A DNA stretch of 39,718 nucleotides from an uncultured Opitutales bacterium (lineage in GTDB: Bacteria > Verrucomicrobiota > Verrucomicrobiia > Opitutales > UBA2995): assembly GCA_938075565.1 (NCBI GenBank), contig CALJGU010000170.1, positions 1 through 39,718 of the forward strand, read 5' to 3'. Under the pieces are notes generated by a model. That model was not told the origin of the DNA and ran no database searches. It was given only the letters and a program-made list of their open reading frames with translations. This document shows positions 27,845-36,330 of the stretch, piece after piece. How positions within the stretch are numbered: position 1 is the stretch's first letter; each line of letters starts with the position of its first letter. A program made the translations under genes and the position numbers.

Positions 27845-28013
27845 GATTCTTGGTAAGTACTCTCATTTATTATCCGTTTCTGATCGATATCACAAAGAAA
27901 ACCTATGCTTAGCTCATTTGCTACGCCTTGAACCTTTCTTGACAAAGTTTGCTCTAAGAAGATATCGAAGGTGAGCCTAGACAATTACAACGGCTTGGGT
28001 GTTAAGTGTTATT

Positions 28014-28520
28014 ATGTCCATTTCTGAATCCTTAGAAACTGCACTAAACGATCAAATCGGTATCGAGTTTGAGTCGTCTTATAATTACCTGTCCATGGCA
28101 GCCTATTTTGAGGTGAACTCCTGGGATGGCTTTGCCAACTGGATGCACATGCAGAGCGATGAGGAGCGAGAGCATGCCATGAAGTTTTACCACTACCTGC
28201 TTGATCGGGGTCGCGACGTGGTTCTACCTGCGATTCAGGCACCGACGGTTGAGTTTGATTCGGTTCTGTCCGTTTTTGAAGCGAGCCTGAAACAGGAACA
28301 GCATGCAACTTCGACTATCAATCGGCTCTACAAGCTGGCACTGGAATCCGATGACTATGCCACGGTTTCTTTTCTGAAGTGGTTCATCGATGAGCAGGTT
28401 GAAGAAGAGAAAACCGTTTCTGGCATGATCGACAAGCTGAAGCGGGCTGGGGATAATCCTGAGACGCTCCTGCTGCTGGATCAGGTGGCCGCTGCTCGAA
28501 AGCCAGATAGCGGTAATTAA
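28014..28520 (+). CDS. Bacterial non-heme ferritin
   Basis: Iron-storage four-helix-bundle protein, 168 residues from the ATG at 28014. Ferroxidase-site residues are visible: Glu18, Glu51 and His54 in E-E-R-E-H-A, Glu95, and Gln128 and Glu131 in D-E-Q-V-E-E-E. This set matches FtnA-type ferritin rather than bacterioferritin (no heme-ligand Met pattern recognised). It stands alone between holA and purB with about 170 bases upstream; no Fur box was recognised there. Confidence 0.93.
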   Translation: MSISESLETALNDQIGIEFESSYNYLSMAAYFEVNSWDGFANWMHMQSDEEREHAMKFYHYLLDRGRDVVLPAIQAPTVEFDSVLSVFEASLKQEQHATSTINRLYKLALESDDYATVSFLKWFIDEQVEEEKTVSGMIDKLKRAGDNPETLLLLDQVAAARKPDSGN

Positions 28521-28648
28521 AAAGGATATCGGCTGTCTTTCGACCGCCGCTACATGGTAGCCGCAGTGGCGATACTTCGGATGTATGCATTTCTGGAATT
28601 GCCATTTGGAAATGAACGGGCTGCAATGCGCCGTTTTATAGAACTGCC

Positions 28649-30067
28649 ATGATCCCCAATGTTTTAGCTGAACGGTACGCGTCTGCGGCCATTAAAGATA
28701 TCTGGTCCGGAGAGGGCCGCATAGTTCTCGAACGCGAGCTATGGATTGCCGTGATGAAGGCGCAGGCAGACCTGGGTTTAGATATACCAGCCGAGGCGAT
28801 TGCTGACTACGAAAGAGTTAAAGGTCAGGTCGACCTGCAGTCGATTGATGAACGCGAGCGTAAGTTGCTTCACGACGTGAAGAGCCGCATTGAAGAGTTC
28901 AACGACCTGGCCGGCCATGAGCACATTCACAAAGGCATGACCAGCCGTGACCTGACAGAGAACGTAGAGCAGCTTCAGGTCTATCGCTCCCTCGAAGTGT
29001 TACTGACCAAAGTGGCTTCCGCAGTCATCCGGCTAACCGGCAAGGCGGTTGAGTACAAGGACATTTTGATTTCTGGTCGCACGCACAACGTGGCCGCTCA
29101 GCCCACCACCTTTGGCAAGCGCTTGGCGATGTATGCCGAGGAGCTTTCTTTGGGCTTGGAACGACTCGAGTCTTTGGTAGCGAATTATCCGGTTCGGGGA
29201 CTGAAGGGCGCGGTGGGCACCCAGCTTGATAGTTTGACGCTTTTCGAAGGCGATCAGGACAAAGTCGCCCAGCTGGAGCAAAAGGTAGTTAAACACCTGG
29301 GCATCAGCAAAGTGTTTACCAATGTGGGGCAGGTATATCCTCGTAGCCTCGACTTCGAAACCGTTTCTACCTTCTTCCAAATCAGTTCGGGCATGAGTGA
29401 CTTCGCCAAACAGATCCGTTTGATGGCCGGTCATGAATTGGCCGGTGAAGGTTTCGCCAAAGGGCAGGTGGGTAGTTCCGCCATGCCGCACAAGATGAAC
29501 AGTCGCAGCTGCGAGCGTATCAATGGATTCCATACAATTCTCAATGGCTACCTGAACATGACCGCCGGGCTGGCGGGCGACCAGTGGAACGAAGGGGATG
29601 TATCCTGTTCTGTGGTACGCCGCGTGGCATTACCCGATGCGGTCTACTGCCTCGATGGCCAGTTGGAGACTTTCCTCACCGTCCTCGGCAACATGGAGCC
29701 TTATCCTGAAGTCATCCGCCTCGAGAACGAGAAGTATTTTCCCTTCCTCGGTACCACCACCATCATGATGGAAGCAGTTAAGGCCGGGGCCGGTCGCGAG
29801 TCGGCTCACGAAGCGATCAAGGAACACGCGGTCGCAACCATTCGCGACATTCGTGCCGGATCCATCCAGACCAATGACCTGGTTACCCGTCTGACGAACG
29901 ACGATCGTATTCCTTTGGATCAAACACAGCTCGATGCCATCTTCGAAGACGAATCTCGCCTTTCCGGCATGGCCAAACATCAAGTGAACGCATTGGCTGA
30001 AAGAGCTGAAGCGATCGGGCAGCAGTATCCGGAAGCAAAAGACTATCAGCCTGGACGAATTTTATAG
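28649..30067 (+). CDS. purB: Adenylosuccinate lyase
   Basis: Acts twice in purine synthesis, on SAICAR and on adenylosuccinate. A 472-residue fumarase/aspartase-superfamily protein with the signature G-S-S-A-M-P-H-K-M-N-S (about 275-285) containing the mobile catalytic-loop Ser, and S-G-R-T-H (about 136-140). The M-N-S-R-S-C-E-R form of the signature follows one known subgroup. ATG at 28649; single gene. A weak TTCCC/GGGAA hairpin follows the stop codon. Confidence 0.95.
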   Translation: MIPNVLAERYASAAIKDIWSGEGRIVLERELWIAVMKAQADLGLDIPAEAIADYERVKGQVDLQSIDERERKLLHDVKSRIEEFNDLAGHEHIHKGMTSRDLTENVEQLQVYRSLEVLLTKVASAVIRLTGKAVEYKDILISGRTHNVAAQPTTFGKRLAMYAEELSLGLERLESLVANYPVRGLKGAVGTQLDSLTLFEGDQDKVAQLEQKVVKHLGISKVFTNVGQVYPRSLDFETVSTFFQISSGMSDFAKQIRLMAGHELAGEGFAKGQVGSSAMPHKMNSRSCERINGFHTILNGYLNMTAGLAGDQWNEGDVSCSVVRRVALPDAVYCLDGQLETFLTVLGNMEPYPEVIRLENEKYFPFLGTTTIMMEAVKAGAGRESAHEAIKEHAVATIRDIRAGSIQTNDLVTRLTNDDRIPLDQTQLDAIFEDESRLSGMAKHQVNALAERAEAIGQQYPEAKDYQPGRIL

Positions 30068-30105
30068 TCCATTCCCATATTAGGGAAAATGATTGTGTGA
30101 GTGAG

Positions 30106-30269
30106 AACATGAAAGATTGGGAACACATGGATCTCGCGATCCACTTTACGAGGAAGAGGTTGTCAAAGGTCAGAATCTCCTATTTGGAGAAGCGAAAGCG
30201 ACAATAGCATTCCCCGGTGTTTGCAAAGAGCCAAAGTTCATTCGCTTCCAGGTACTGGATGTTTTCTGA
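30106..30269 (+). pseudogene. Frameshifted fragment homologous to the end of the downstream surface-protein remnant
   Basis: Encodes N-M-K-D-W-E-H-M-D in one frame, then after a one-base loss D-P-L-Y-E-E-E ... A-T-I-A-F-P-G-V-C-K-E-P-K-F-I-R-F-Q and V-L-D-V-F-stop in the next. These line up block by block with the last 50 residues of the remnant ending at 31091 (L-K-D-W-E-R-M-D, then A-T-I-A-F-P-D-V-C-E-E-P, then V-L-D-V-F). In the second copy the matching spacing is 24 rather than 23 bases, which locates the deletion near 30130-30138. No 5' part of the gene remains between purB and this fragment. Confidence 0.7.
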
Positions 30270-30350
30270 AAGCGGACTACTTGTTGCTTAAGAAGGGGTA
30301 ACAAGGCTGCTACTGGGGAATTCCACCCAGTAAATCCTTTACAGTAATTC

Positions 30351-31091
30351 TTGTTTTTGGTTTTTGAGCCTCCTTTCATTGACCCGGTGGCAAATCAAAA
30401 TGTGGATCCCGCCACATCAAACACCATCGATCTGGTTCTGGATGATATTGATACCCTTTTGGATGACATGGAAATTACAGTCAGGACGGCCCATCCCGAA
30501 TTGATAGGAGAACTGGTGGTGACAGGTATGGGTGCCAACCGGAAGATTTCTTACAAAACTTCCAGTCTCCTTTCAGGTTTTGCCTCGATTTCCGTGGAGG
30601 TATTCGATGGCAAGGACACCCGGTCCACCTCCATTCCGATCTTAATTGGTAGTGAGATGACACCCTTCGAAGGTTTCCTGGCCGCTCATTTTGGTGAAGA
30701 AGAGTTGGACAACGCTAAACTAACATCTCCTATCCTCGACCCGGACAAGGACGGTATTCTTACGGTCATTTAGTTTCTCCTTGGGACGAATCCCACTGAA
30801 TTTAACAAGTCTTCTGAAGCTATGAAAGTTGCCTTCGATTCGGATGGCGGCCAGTGCAAGCTCACCTTGGATTTCAAGAAACGTCTGGATGATTCCAACG
30901 TCCAAGGCCATATATGGACAAGCCAGAACCTGAAGGACTGGGAACGGATGGATGGTGGGAATCCTATCTATGAGGAATCTGGACAACAGGGTCAAAATCC
31001 ACTTTACGAAGATACTACTGCTACCATCGCATTCCCAGATGTTTGTGAGGAACCTCACTTCATTCGTTATCAGGTTTTGGATGTGTTCTGA
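30351..31091 (+). pseudogene. Remnant of a cadherin-like/tandem-repeat surface protein with an in-frame stop
   Basis: One frame runs from 30351 to 31091, interrupted only by TAG at 30771-30773. Before it lies a cadherin-like (tandem-95 type) repeat: V-A-N-Q-N-V-D, then V-V-T-G-M-G-A-N-R-K, then V-E-V-F-D-G. Across the stop the text reads D-P-D-K-D-G-I-L-T-V-I-stop-F-L-L-G-T-N-P, where the family pattern D-x-D-x-D-G-x-x-x-x-x-E-F/Y-x-L-G-T-N/D-P expects Glu; GAG to TAG is the simplest change. A C-terminal domain follows (W-T-S-Q-N-L-K-D-W to V-L-D-V-F). The frame begins after a stop at 30345 with only a TTG, so the N-terminal bulk of a large exported protein is also lost. Confidence 0.7.
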
Positions 31092-31200
31092 AACGGTGGA
31101 TTTCCAGGCAGATCGCTTTATTTTCCAGTAGCGCGTCTAAAAGATTGCCAAGGTTGAATCGGAAAATCTACTTTCCTCGCTTTAATCTTTGAAATAGCCA

Positions 31201-32460
31201 ATGTCTGAACTAACTGGAAATTGTCTGGTGGCCCAATCGGGAGGCCCCACAGCCGTGATCAATGCGAGTGTTGCAGGAGTTGTAAATGAAGCTCTCAACT
31301 ACGAATGTATCGAGGAGATCTATGGAGGTCTGAATGGGATTTTGGGGATTCTCAATGAGGATTTGATAGATCTAGCCGGAGAATCGCAGCAAGCCATCCG
31401 TGGCCTGCAACATACTCCGGGAGCAGCATTGGGGACTTGCCGCTACAAGCTGAAAAAAGATTCAGATTATGAGCGCGTGCTTCAAGTATTTGAGGCCCAC
31501 AATATTCGCTACTTCTTTTACGCGGGTGGAAATGATTCCCAAGATACCGCTAACAAGATTTCCAAGCTGGCCAAGGAAAAGGGTTATGAGCTTCGTGTGA
31601 TTGGCATTCCAAAGACCATCGACAACGACCTCGTAGCGACGGATCACTGCCCAGGTTACGGTAGTGTGATTAAGCATATTTCTACTACGGTTCGCGAAAT
31701 GGCCTGCGATCATGAGGCGATGGGACAAGGTGATCTCGTTTCCATCCTCGAAGTCATGGGACGCAATGCAGGCTGGATAGCCGCGGGTGCTGCCTTGGCA
31801 AAACGCCGCGACAAACCCAATGATCCGCCACATTTGATCTACCTTCCAGAGGTGCCTTTCAGTGCGGAGAAATTTCTAAGCGATGTGCGTCGCACTCTTT
31901 CCAAGGAGCGTTACTGCATGATCGTCGTGGGTGAAGGTCTGGTAGATGCTGCCGGCAACTACGTCCACGCAAGCTCATCTGCTACCGATGCGTTTGGCCA
32001 TAGCCAGCTCGGTGGAGCAGGGGACTATTTGCGCGATCTGGTTGAATCCAATTTAGGAATCAAAGCTCGCACTGCGAAATTTGGTATTAGCCAACGCACG
32101 GCTGCAACACACGCTTCTAAAACAGACAGTGACGAAGCGTTTCTCGCTGGAGAAGCCGCGGTTAAAGCAGCCATCGATGGAGTAACCGACAAGATGGTGA
32201 CTCTCATCCGTGGTGAAGCTGATCAGTATGTTTGTGAAACAGGTCTAACTGATCTCGAGGAAGTTGCCAACGGTGTGAAAACCTTGCCAGGTGACTGGAT
32301 CAACGAAGATGGCACCAGCATGAGCTTCCAATTTGTGAAGTACGCGCTTCCACTCATTCAAGGTGAGATCGATGTGCCGTTCGAAAATGGGCTGCCTAAA
32401 TTTGCTGCGCTCGGAAAGACGCGTATCTTCCGCTTACTCGAGCCGTTCCAAAGCGAATAG
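31201..32460 (+). CDS. pfp: Phosphofructokinase, probably diphosphate-dependent
   Basis: Phosphorylates fructose-6-phosphate in glycolysis. The 419-residue product has the family loop G-G-N-D-S (109-113) and P-K-T-I-D-N-D (137-143). In this family Gly after the first acidic position and Gly in P-G-T-I-D mark ATP enzymes, while Asp112 and Lys138 as here mark PPi-dependent ones, which run reversibly. Asn111 replaces the Asp usual in G-G-D-D-S, a variant seen in one PPi-type subgroup. Single gene, downstream of a decayed gene and convergent with the SDR gene (27-base gap). Confidence 0.88.
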   Translation: MSELTGNCLVAQSGGPTAVINASVAGVVNEALNYECIEEIYGGLNGILGILNEDLIDLAGESQQAIRGLQHTPGAALGTCRYKLKKDSDYERVLQVFEAHNIRYFFYAGGNDSQDTANKISKLAKEKGYELRVIGIPKTIDNDLVATDHCPGYGSVIKHISTTVREMACDHEAMGQGDLVSILEVMGRNAGWIAAGAALAKRRDKPNDPPHLIYLPEVPFSAEKFLSDVRRTLSKERYCMIVVGEGLVDAAGNYVHASSSATDAFGHSQLGGAGDYLRDLVESNLGIKARTAKFGISQRTAATHASKTDSDEAFLAGEAAVKAAIDGVTDKMVTLIRGEADQYVCETGLTDLEEVANGVKTLPGDWINEDGTSMSFQFVKYALPLIQGEIDVPFENGLPKFAALGKTRIFRLLEPFQSE

Positions 32461-32487
32461 CACTTAGGGCTTCGTCGTTCAGCTAGT

Positions 32488-33192
32488 TTATTCGTTCAGA
32501 TCCTGGTTCAAACTCCAAGGGATCAAGGCACCGCTGCGGTCAACAAATTTGCCAGTGTGGTCCATGGTCGAATTTGCGAACACTTCCCGCATCAGCCGGA
32601 CTGAATCCTCGATTTCATAGGGAGCGTCTTCGCCACCCATGTCCGTTTTTGTGTGGCCCGGGCGCAAGCAGACGTAAGGGATCTTCCTTTCCTTTAGGTC
32701 TGTCGCCAGAATGACGGCTGCTGCGTGGGCTGCTGCCTTCGTTGTGCGATACAAATAGTAGCCGCCTCCTTCGTAGGTTTCCAGACAGCCTTGTTGGCTC
32801 CCGATGACCGAAGCGACGGGATTCTTTGAGGCAGCCAGGTTTTCGATCAAAGCAATAGTCAAAAGAACCGGTGCCATCACATTCACTTTAAACGCATCCA
32901 TCCATCGATCTTCTTCAATGCCAGAAAACCCCTCTGACTTTGAAACATCGTTTACCCCGGCATTATTGATTAGCAAGTCGACGGGTTCCTGGTGGATGGA
33001 TCTGGCAAATGCTTCAATGGCTCCTGGGTCTACGAGATCCAAAGGGCATACCGATACCTCAAGTTTTTGGAGCTCTTCGGCTGCATCGGGCTTCCGGCAG
33101 CACGCAAAGACTTTCCATCCTTCAGCTTGGTATTGCCGGGCAAATTCCAACCCCAGTCCTCGATTGGCCCCGGTAATGACTACGGTAGGCAT
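32488..33192 (-). CDS. Short-chain dehydrogenase/reductase
   Basis: A 234-residue classical-type SDR: T-G-A-N-R-G-L-G cofactor motif (7-14), N-N-A-G (76-79), catalytic Ser132, Tyr148 and Lys152 (Y-R-T-T-K). Arg34 after the second strand (C-C-R-K-P) favours NADP(H). The overall look is of the C-factor/sniffer-like group. It lies 11 bases downstream of the Gfo/Idh/MocA gene and is probably its operon partner, which suggests a role in sugar or keto-sugar reduction, not proven. Confidence 0.85.
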   Translation of the reverse strand: MPTVVITGANRGLGLEFARQYQAEGWKVFACCRKPDAAEELQKLEVSVCPLDLVDPGAIEAFARSIHQEPVDLLINNAGVNDVSKSEGFSGIEEDRWMDAFKVNVMAPVLLTIALIENLAASKNPVASVIGSQQGCLETYEGGGYYLYRTTKAAAHAAAVILATDLKERKIPYVCLRPGHTKTDMGGEDAPYEIEDSVRLMREVFANSTMDHTGKFVDRSGALIPWSLNQDLNE

Positions 33193-33203
33193 AGGAAGTT
33201 GGC

Positions 33204-34586
33204 CTAAACTTTATAATAGTGTTCCCAGCCTTTTCTTACAGGAGGACCTTCCAATAGCTGGTTACCTATTTTGCTGTTTTTGAACCGCTTTTTCTTCGTG
33301 TCGAATTGCAAGCTTCCACCTAGGTGCTGTGCAATTACGCCTAGGAGAAATACCTGTGTTAGCGGCGCAGATATATGGAAAGGCGAACGGGACTTTTCTT
33401 TTCCCATACAGGCCAAAGCAAAATTCTTAAAGTGATCGGAATTCTTCAATGGGAACTTGGGCAAGCTCGGAGCCATGTCACGATATTTGTCTTCGGGGAT
33501 GATGCGCAGCACATCGCTGTGGGTTCCCCCAAGGAAGTTGAGGTCCTTGCTATAAATGAATTTTCCATTTCGGGCGACCTTTGGATTAGGTCCCATTTCC
33601 TTGGGCGCATCAGGAATGTTTTCAACCCCATCGTACCACCACACTTTAACTGGTGGCATTTTGGCGCGCTTCGCAAAATCAAAACGAATGGTCGATGCCT
33701 GAGGGAAGATGTAGTCGTTGGGACCATCCCTTTTCTCGGCTTCGATCGTGTGTGGAAGGCCAAGCTTTAGGAAGCGATGGCAAGTATCCAGAATATGGGG
33801 ACCCCAATCACCGAAAGCTCCATTTCCGTAATTAAACCAGCTGCGCCAGTTTCCGGGGTGTAGCTTTTCATTAAAGGGTTTTTCCGGGCGGGTCATGTTC
33901 CATAGATCCCAGTCGATGGTGTCGGGAGCATCCTGAGCTTCGTAACCCTTGATTTCCCAGCCATGCCAGCGGCGAGGACTGTTCATATAGGCAACGACGC
34001 GATCCACATCCTTTATGATTCCTGCTTCATACCAGGCTTTGAACTGGAAGTAATTGCCGCCGGAATGTCCTTGGTTTCCCATCTGGGTCACCAAGCCGGT
34101 CTTCTTTTCCATGGCCATGAGGATTTCGCATTCCTCAAAGGTGTGAGCGAGGGGCTTTTCCACGTAGACGTGTTTGCCACGCTCCATGGCATGCATGGTG
34201 ATCGGGAAGTGTGCGTGGTCAGGTACTACAACGGCCACGGCATCAAAGTTATCACCCTCTTTATCGAAGAGTTCACGGTAATCTTGGTAGGCGGGTGGGC
34301 GAGGAAACTTCTGGCGCATTTCTGCCGTCCAGTCTGAACCGATGTCGATATCGCAAATGGCGACGATATTTACGATGCCGGTCGCGTCTAAAGAGTCCAT
34401 AACCTGGCGACCACGACCACCGATTCCGATCACGGCCATGTTCAGTTTTTCACTCGGGGCGACGCCTTTCGATTTCGATTCCTTCGATTGGGCCACTGTC
34501 AGGTTGGGCAGGAACATCATGGAGGATGCGGCTGCTGAGGAAGCGATGAAGGAACGACGGTTTAACTGATTGTAGATTTTAGACAT
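33204..34586 (-). CDS. Tat-exported Gfo/Idh/MocA-family oxidoreductase
   Basis: A 460-residue NAD(P)-dependent sugar dehydrogenase-type protein. The N terminus has a twin-arginine signal N-R-R-S-F-I (Arg10-Arg11) and an Ala/Ser-rich hydrophobic stretch to about residue 32, so it is exported folded with its cofactor. The Rossmann loop G-I-G-G-R-G is at 54-59 and the family E-K-P at 143-145. It lies between a double DUF1080 gene (39 bases upstream) and an SDR gene. Exported members next to DUF1080 proteins are linked to oxidation of sugars at C3 for keto-glycoside cleavage; the substrate here is not known. Confidence 0.92.
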   Translation of the reverse strand: MSKIYNQLNRRSFIASSAAASSMMFLPNLTVAQSKESKSKGVAPSEKLNMAVIGIGGRGRQVMDSLDATGIVNIVAICDIDIGSDWTAEMRQKFPRPPAYQDYRELFDKEGDNFDAVAVVVPDHAHFPITMHAMERGKHVYVEKPLAHTFEECEILMAMEKKTGLVTQMGNQGHSGGNYFQFKAWYEAGIIKDVDRVVAYMNSPRRWHGWEIKGYEAQDAPDTIDWDLWNMTRPEKPFNEKLHPGNWRSWFNYGNGAFGDWGPHILDTCHRFLKLGLPHTIEAEKRDGPNDYIFPQASTIRFDFAKRAKMPPVKVWWYDGVENIPDAPKEMGPNPKVARNGKFIYSKDLNFLGGTHSDVLRIIPEDKYRDMAPSLPKFPLKNSDHFKNFALACMGKEKSRSPFHISAPLTQVFLLGVIAQHLGGSLQFDTKKKRFKNSKIGNQLLEGPPVRKGWEHYYKV

Positions 34587-34625
34587 GGGTAATGGGTGGT
34601 AAAATAATTCTGAGTGAAATGGTTT

Positions 34626-35990
34626 TTAAAGTTCGCGTATCTTGATGCTGCGGTAACTGACCTTGTCATTGTGGTCTTGAAGGGAAATGCCTCCTGAATC
34701 GTGGAGGCCAAATCCTTCCTTGTCGGCATACTTACTGCGGGCGACCAAGGCATGGAAAATGTTACTGCCACGTTCGTAGGAAACGACTTTGAAGCCATTG
34801 AGCCAGTGTTCCACTTGGCCGTTGGGTTGGACAATAACCCTGCCATGGTTCCAGCTGCCTATGTTTACGGGGACGTTTCGTGTGGAAACTTCGCGGTAGG
34901 CAGGAATCAAGTCATACAGGGAAGCACAGGTGCGATTGCCTACCACTCCTTGCTTGGCATCTGGATGCACTTTGTCATCGAGCACTTGATATTCCAGGCC
35001 GAGTGCAGCTTTACCCGGCTCGGTGACAAAATATTTCACACCGCTGTTGGCTCCCTTGGTCATGAGGAATTCGAAATCCAACTCAAATGCGCCATACTTT
35101 TTGGTCGTTACAATATCGCCTCCAAGTTTTTCCTGACCTTCTGGCGTTGGTAGAACAGTGAGTGTTCCGTCTTTGATTTCCCATCCTTTTTCAGGGGCTT
35201 TATCGGAGGCTACATTGCGCCACCCATTGAAGTTCTTGCCATTCCAAAGGAGCTCCCAACCTTGTCGTCTTTCATCTCGAGTCATGTTGTTGGGGATAAT
35301 ATTTCGGATGTATAGGCCTTGGTTTTCGGTAGGGCCTTTGACGTCTTCATTTATTCTTATGTTACGCCACGAAACTTCCTTTCCTATAATGTCTTCATTT
35401 TTTCCAACGCCATGAACTTGCAGGGCGATAAAGCCATTGGGTGTAAGGTCATCAATCAGGTGAGATACGGGACTTCCATTTAACCATGTGCGAATAGAGT
35501 TCCCAATACACTCTATCCGTACTTCATTCCAATCGTTCTGTTTATAAAGTAATTTAGCCTCTGGATTGAGATCAACGGGGTAGAGCCAGCCACGACGAGC
35601 CTCATCATAGATTCCACCTGTCCAACGCCTTTCAGCTGTATCAAGCTCGTACTGATACCCGTGCACACGGCCTTCCCTGTATTCAGGAAAGCTCTGGCTG
35701 CGGAACTGAATTCCCGAATTCAACCCATTGTCTACTTTCACTTCCAGGATTAAAAGAAAATCGCCGTAGCTCTTATCTGTGGTGAGAAAGGTGTTTGGCG
35801 ATTTCGGCACAGATTTTCCAACAATCGCTCCATCTTCGATGCGGTATTCGGCGTATCCGTTTTTCTTGGTCCAGCCATCCAACGACTTTCCGTCGAACAG
35901 GCTGACCCACTCTGACCTCGCGGTTATCGCGCTCAGGCTGAGCAGTAAAAGGGTGATGATGGAAGTGGGTCTTATATATTTTAGTTTCAT
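34626..35990 (-). CDS. Double-domain DUF1080 (3-keto-disaccharide hydrolase-like) exported protein
   Basis: A 454-residue secreted protein. The signal peptide (about 1-26) is followed by two tandem DUF1080 domains, each opening with the L-F/W-D/N-G-K-x-x-x-G-W signature (31-40 and 248-257), then N-S-G-I/V and a W-N-x-x-R/G-R pattern. The first domain ends near 215 and the second at the C terminus. DUF1080 is a concanavalin-like beta-sandwich; some members hydrolyse 3-keto-glycosides. First gene of the likely operon with the Gfo/Idh/MocA and SDR genes, so it may cleave what the exported dehydrogenase oxidises. Tandem duplication within one chain may separate binding from catalysis (speculative). 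Confidence 0.9.
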   Translation of the reverse strand: MKLKYIRPTSIITLLLLSLSAITARSEWVSLFDGKSLDGWTKKNGYAEYRIEDGAIVGKSVPKSPNTFLTTDKSYGDFLLILEVKVDNGLNSGIQFRSQSFPEYREGRVHGYQYELDTAERRWTGGIYDEARRGWLYPVDLNPEAKLLYKQNDWNEVRIECIGNSIRTWLNGSPVSHLIDDLTPNGFIALQVHGVGKNEDIIGKEVSWRNIRINEDVKGPTENQGLYIRNIIPNNMTRDERRQGWELLWNGKNFNGWRNVASDKAPEKGWEIKDGTLTVLPTPEGQEKLGGDIVTTKKYGAFELDFEFLMTKGANSGVKYFVTEPGKAALGLEYQVLDDKVHPDAKQGVVGNRTCASLYDLIPAYREVSTRNVPVNIGSWNHGRVIVQPNGQVEHWLNGFKVVSYERGSNIFHALVARSKYADKEGFGLHDSGGISLQDHNDKVSYRSIKIREL

Positions 35991-36330
35991 TGTCCTATAA
36001 ATGTGGAGTCGCGGTGTTTGGAAGTTGTTCCTCGCCTTTAATTTCTAACACGTGTGTGAAATGGGCAAACAGTATCTGTCCTGGGATTTATTTTATAAAG
36101 GGTAAAACATCACCAAAAGGCGTTTGAACGGAAGGATGCGAAGATCACATACTAAGCTTATGAGTGATGGCAATCTAGAAACAGTCTGGATAGTTGTTCA
36201 GAAAATGACTTTTTGGGGACCTATTCATCGAAATTCCGTAAGCTAAATGCGAAAACTTCTTCATGAAAGATTGTAGGTTTCGGGTTTTCTGGCCCAATCT
36301 ACTTTCTTAGGAGTTATTATCTTTTGATTG
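35991..36330. other. Divergent region between the DUF1080 gene and the NRPS gene
   Basis: About 340 bases with no gene recognised. It should contain promoters for both directions, none identifiable with confidence. Near the NRPS start is a dyad AGATTG (36268-36273) with CAATCT (36295-36300), enclosing GGG/CCC. The block AATCTACTTTC at 36296-36306 recurs upstream of pfp at nearly the same distance from the start codon. Confidence 0.35.

Noticed and set aside
27939-27967. TTGACA upstream of ferritin as a sigma-70-type promoter
   Set aside because: No acceptable -10 hexamer at 16-18 bases; only the -35 half matches.
28550-28562. GCTAC-ATG-GTAGC hairpin between ferritin and purB as another REP unit or terminator
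   Set aside because: Only five paired bases, a three-base loop and no T run; too weak to call.
29033-29533. 166-codon minus-strand frame opposite purB
   Set aside because: Antisense shadow; purB is intact on the other strand.
36049-36054. CACGTG core upstream of the NRPS as parS
   Set aside because: The flanks read TAA and TGTGAA, not the TGTT/AACA arms.
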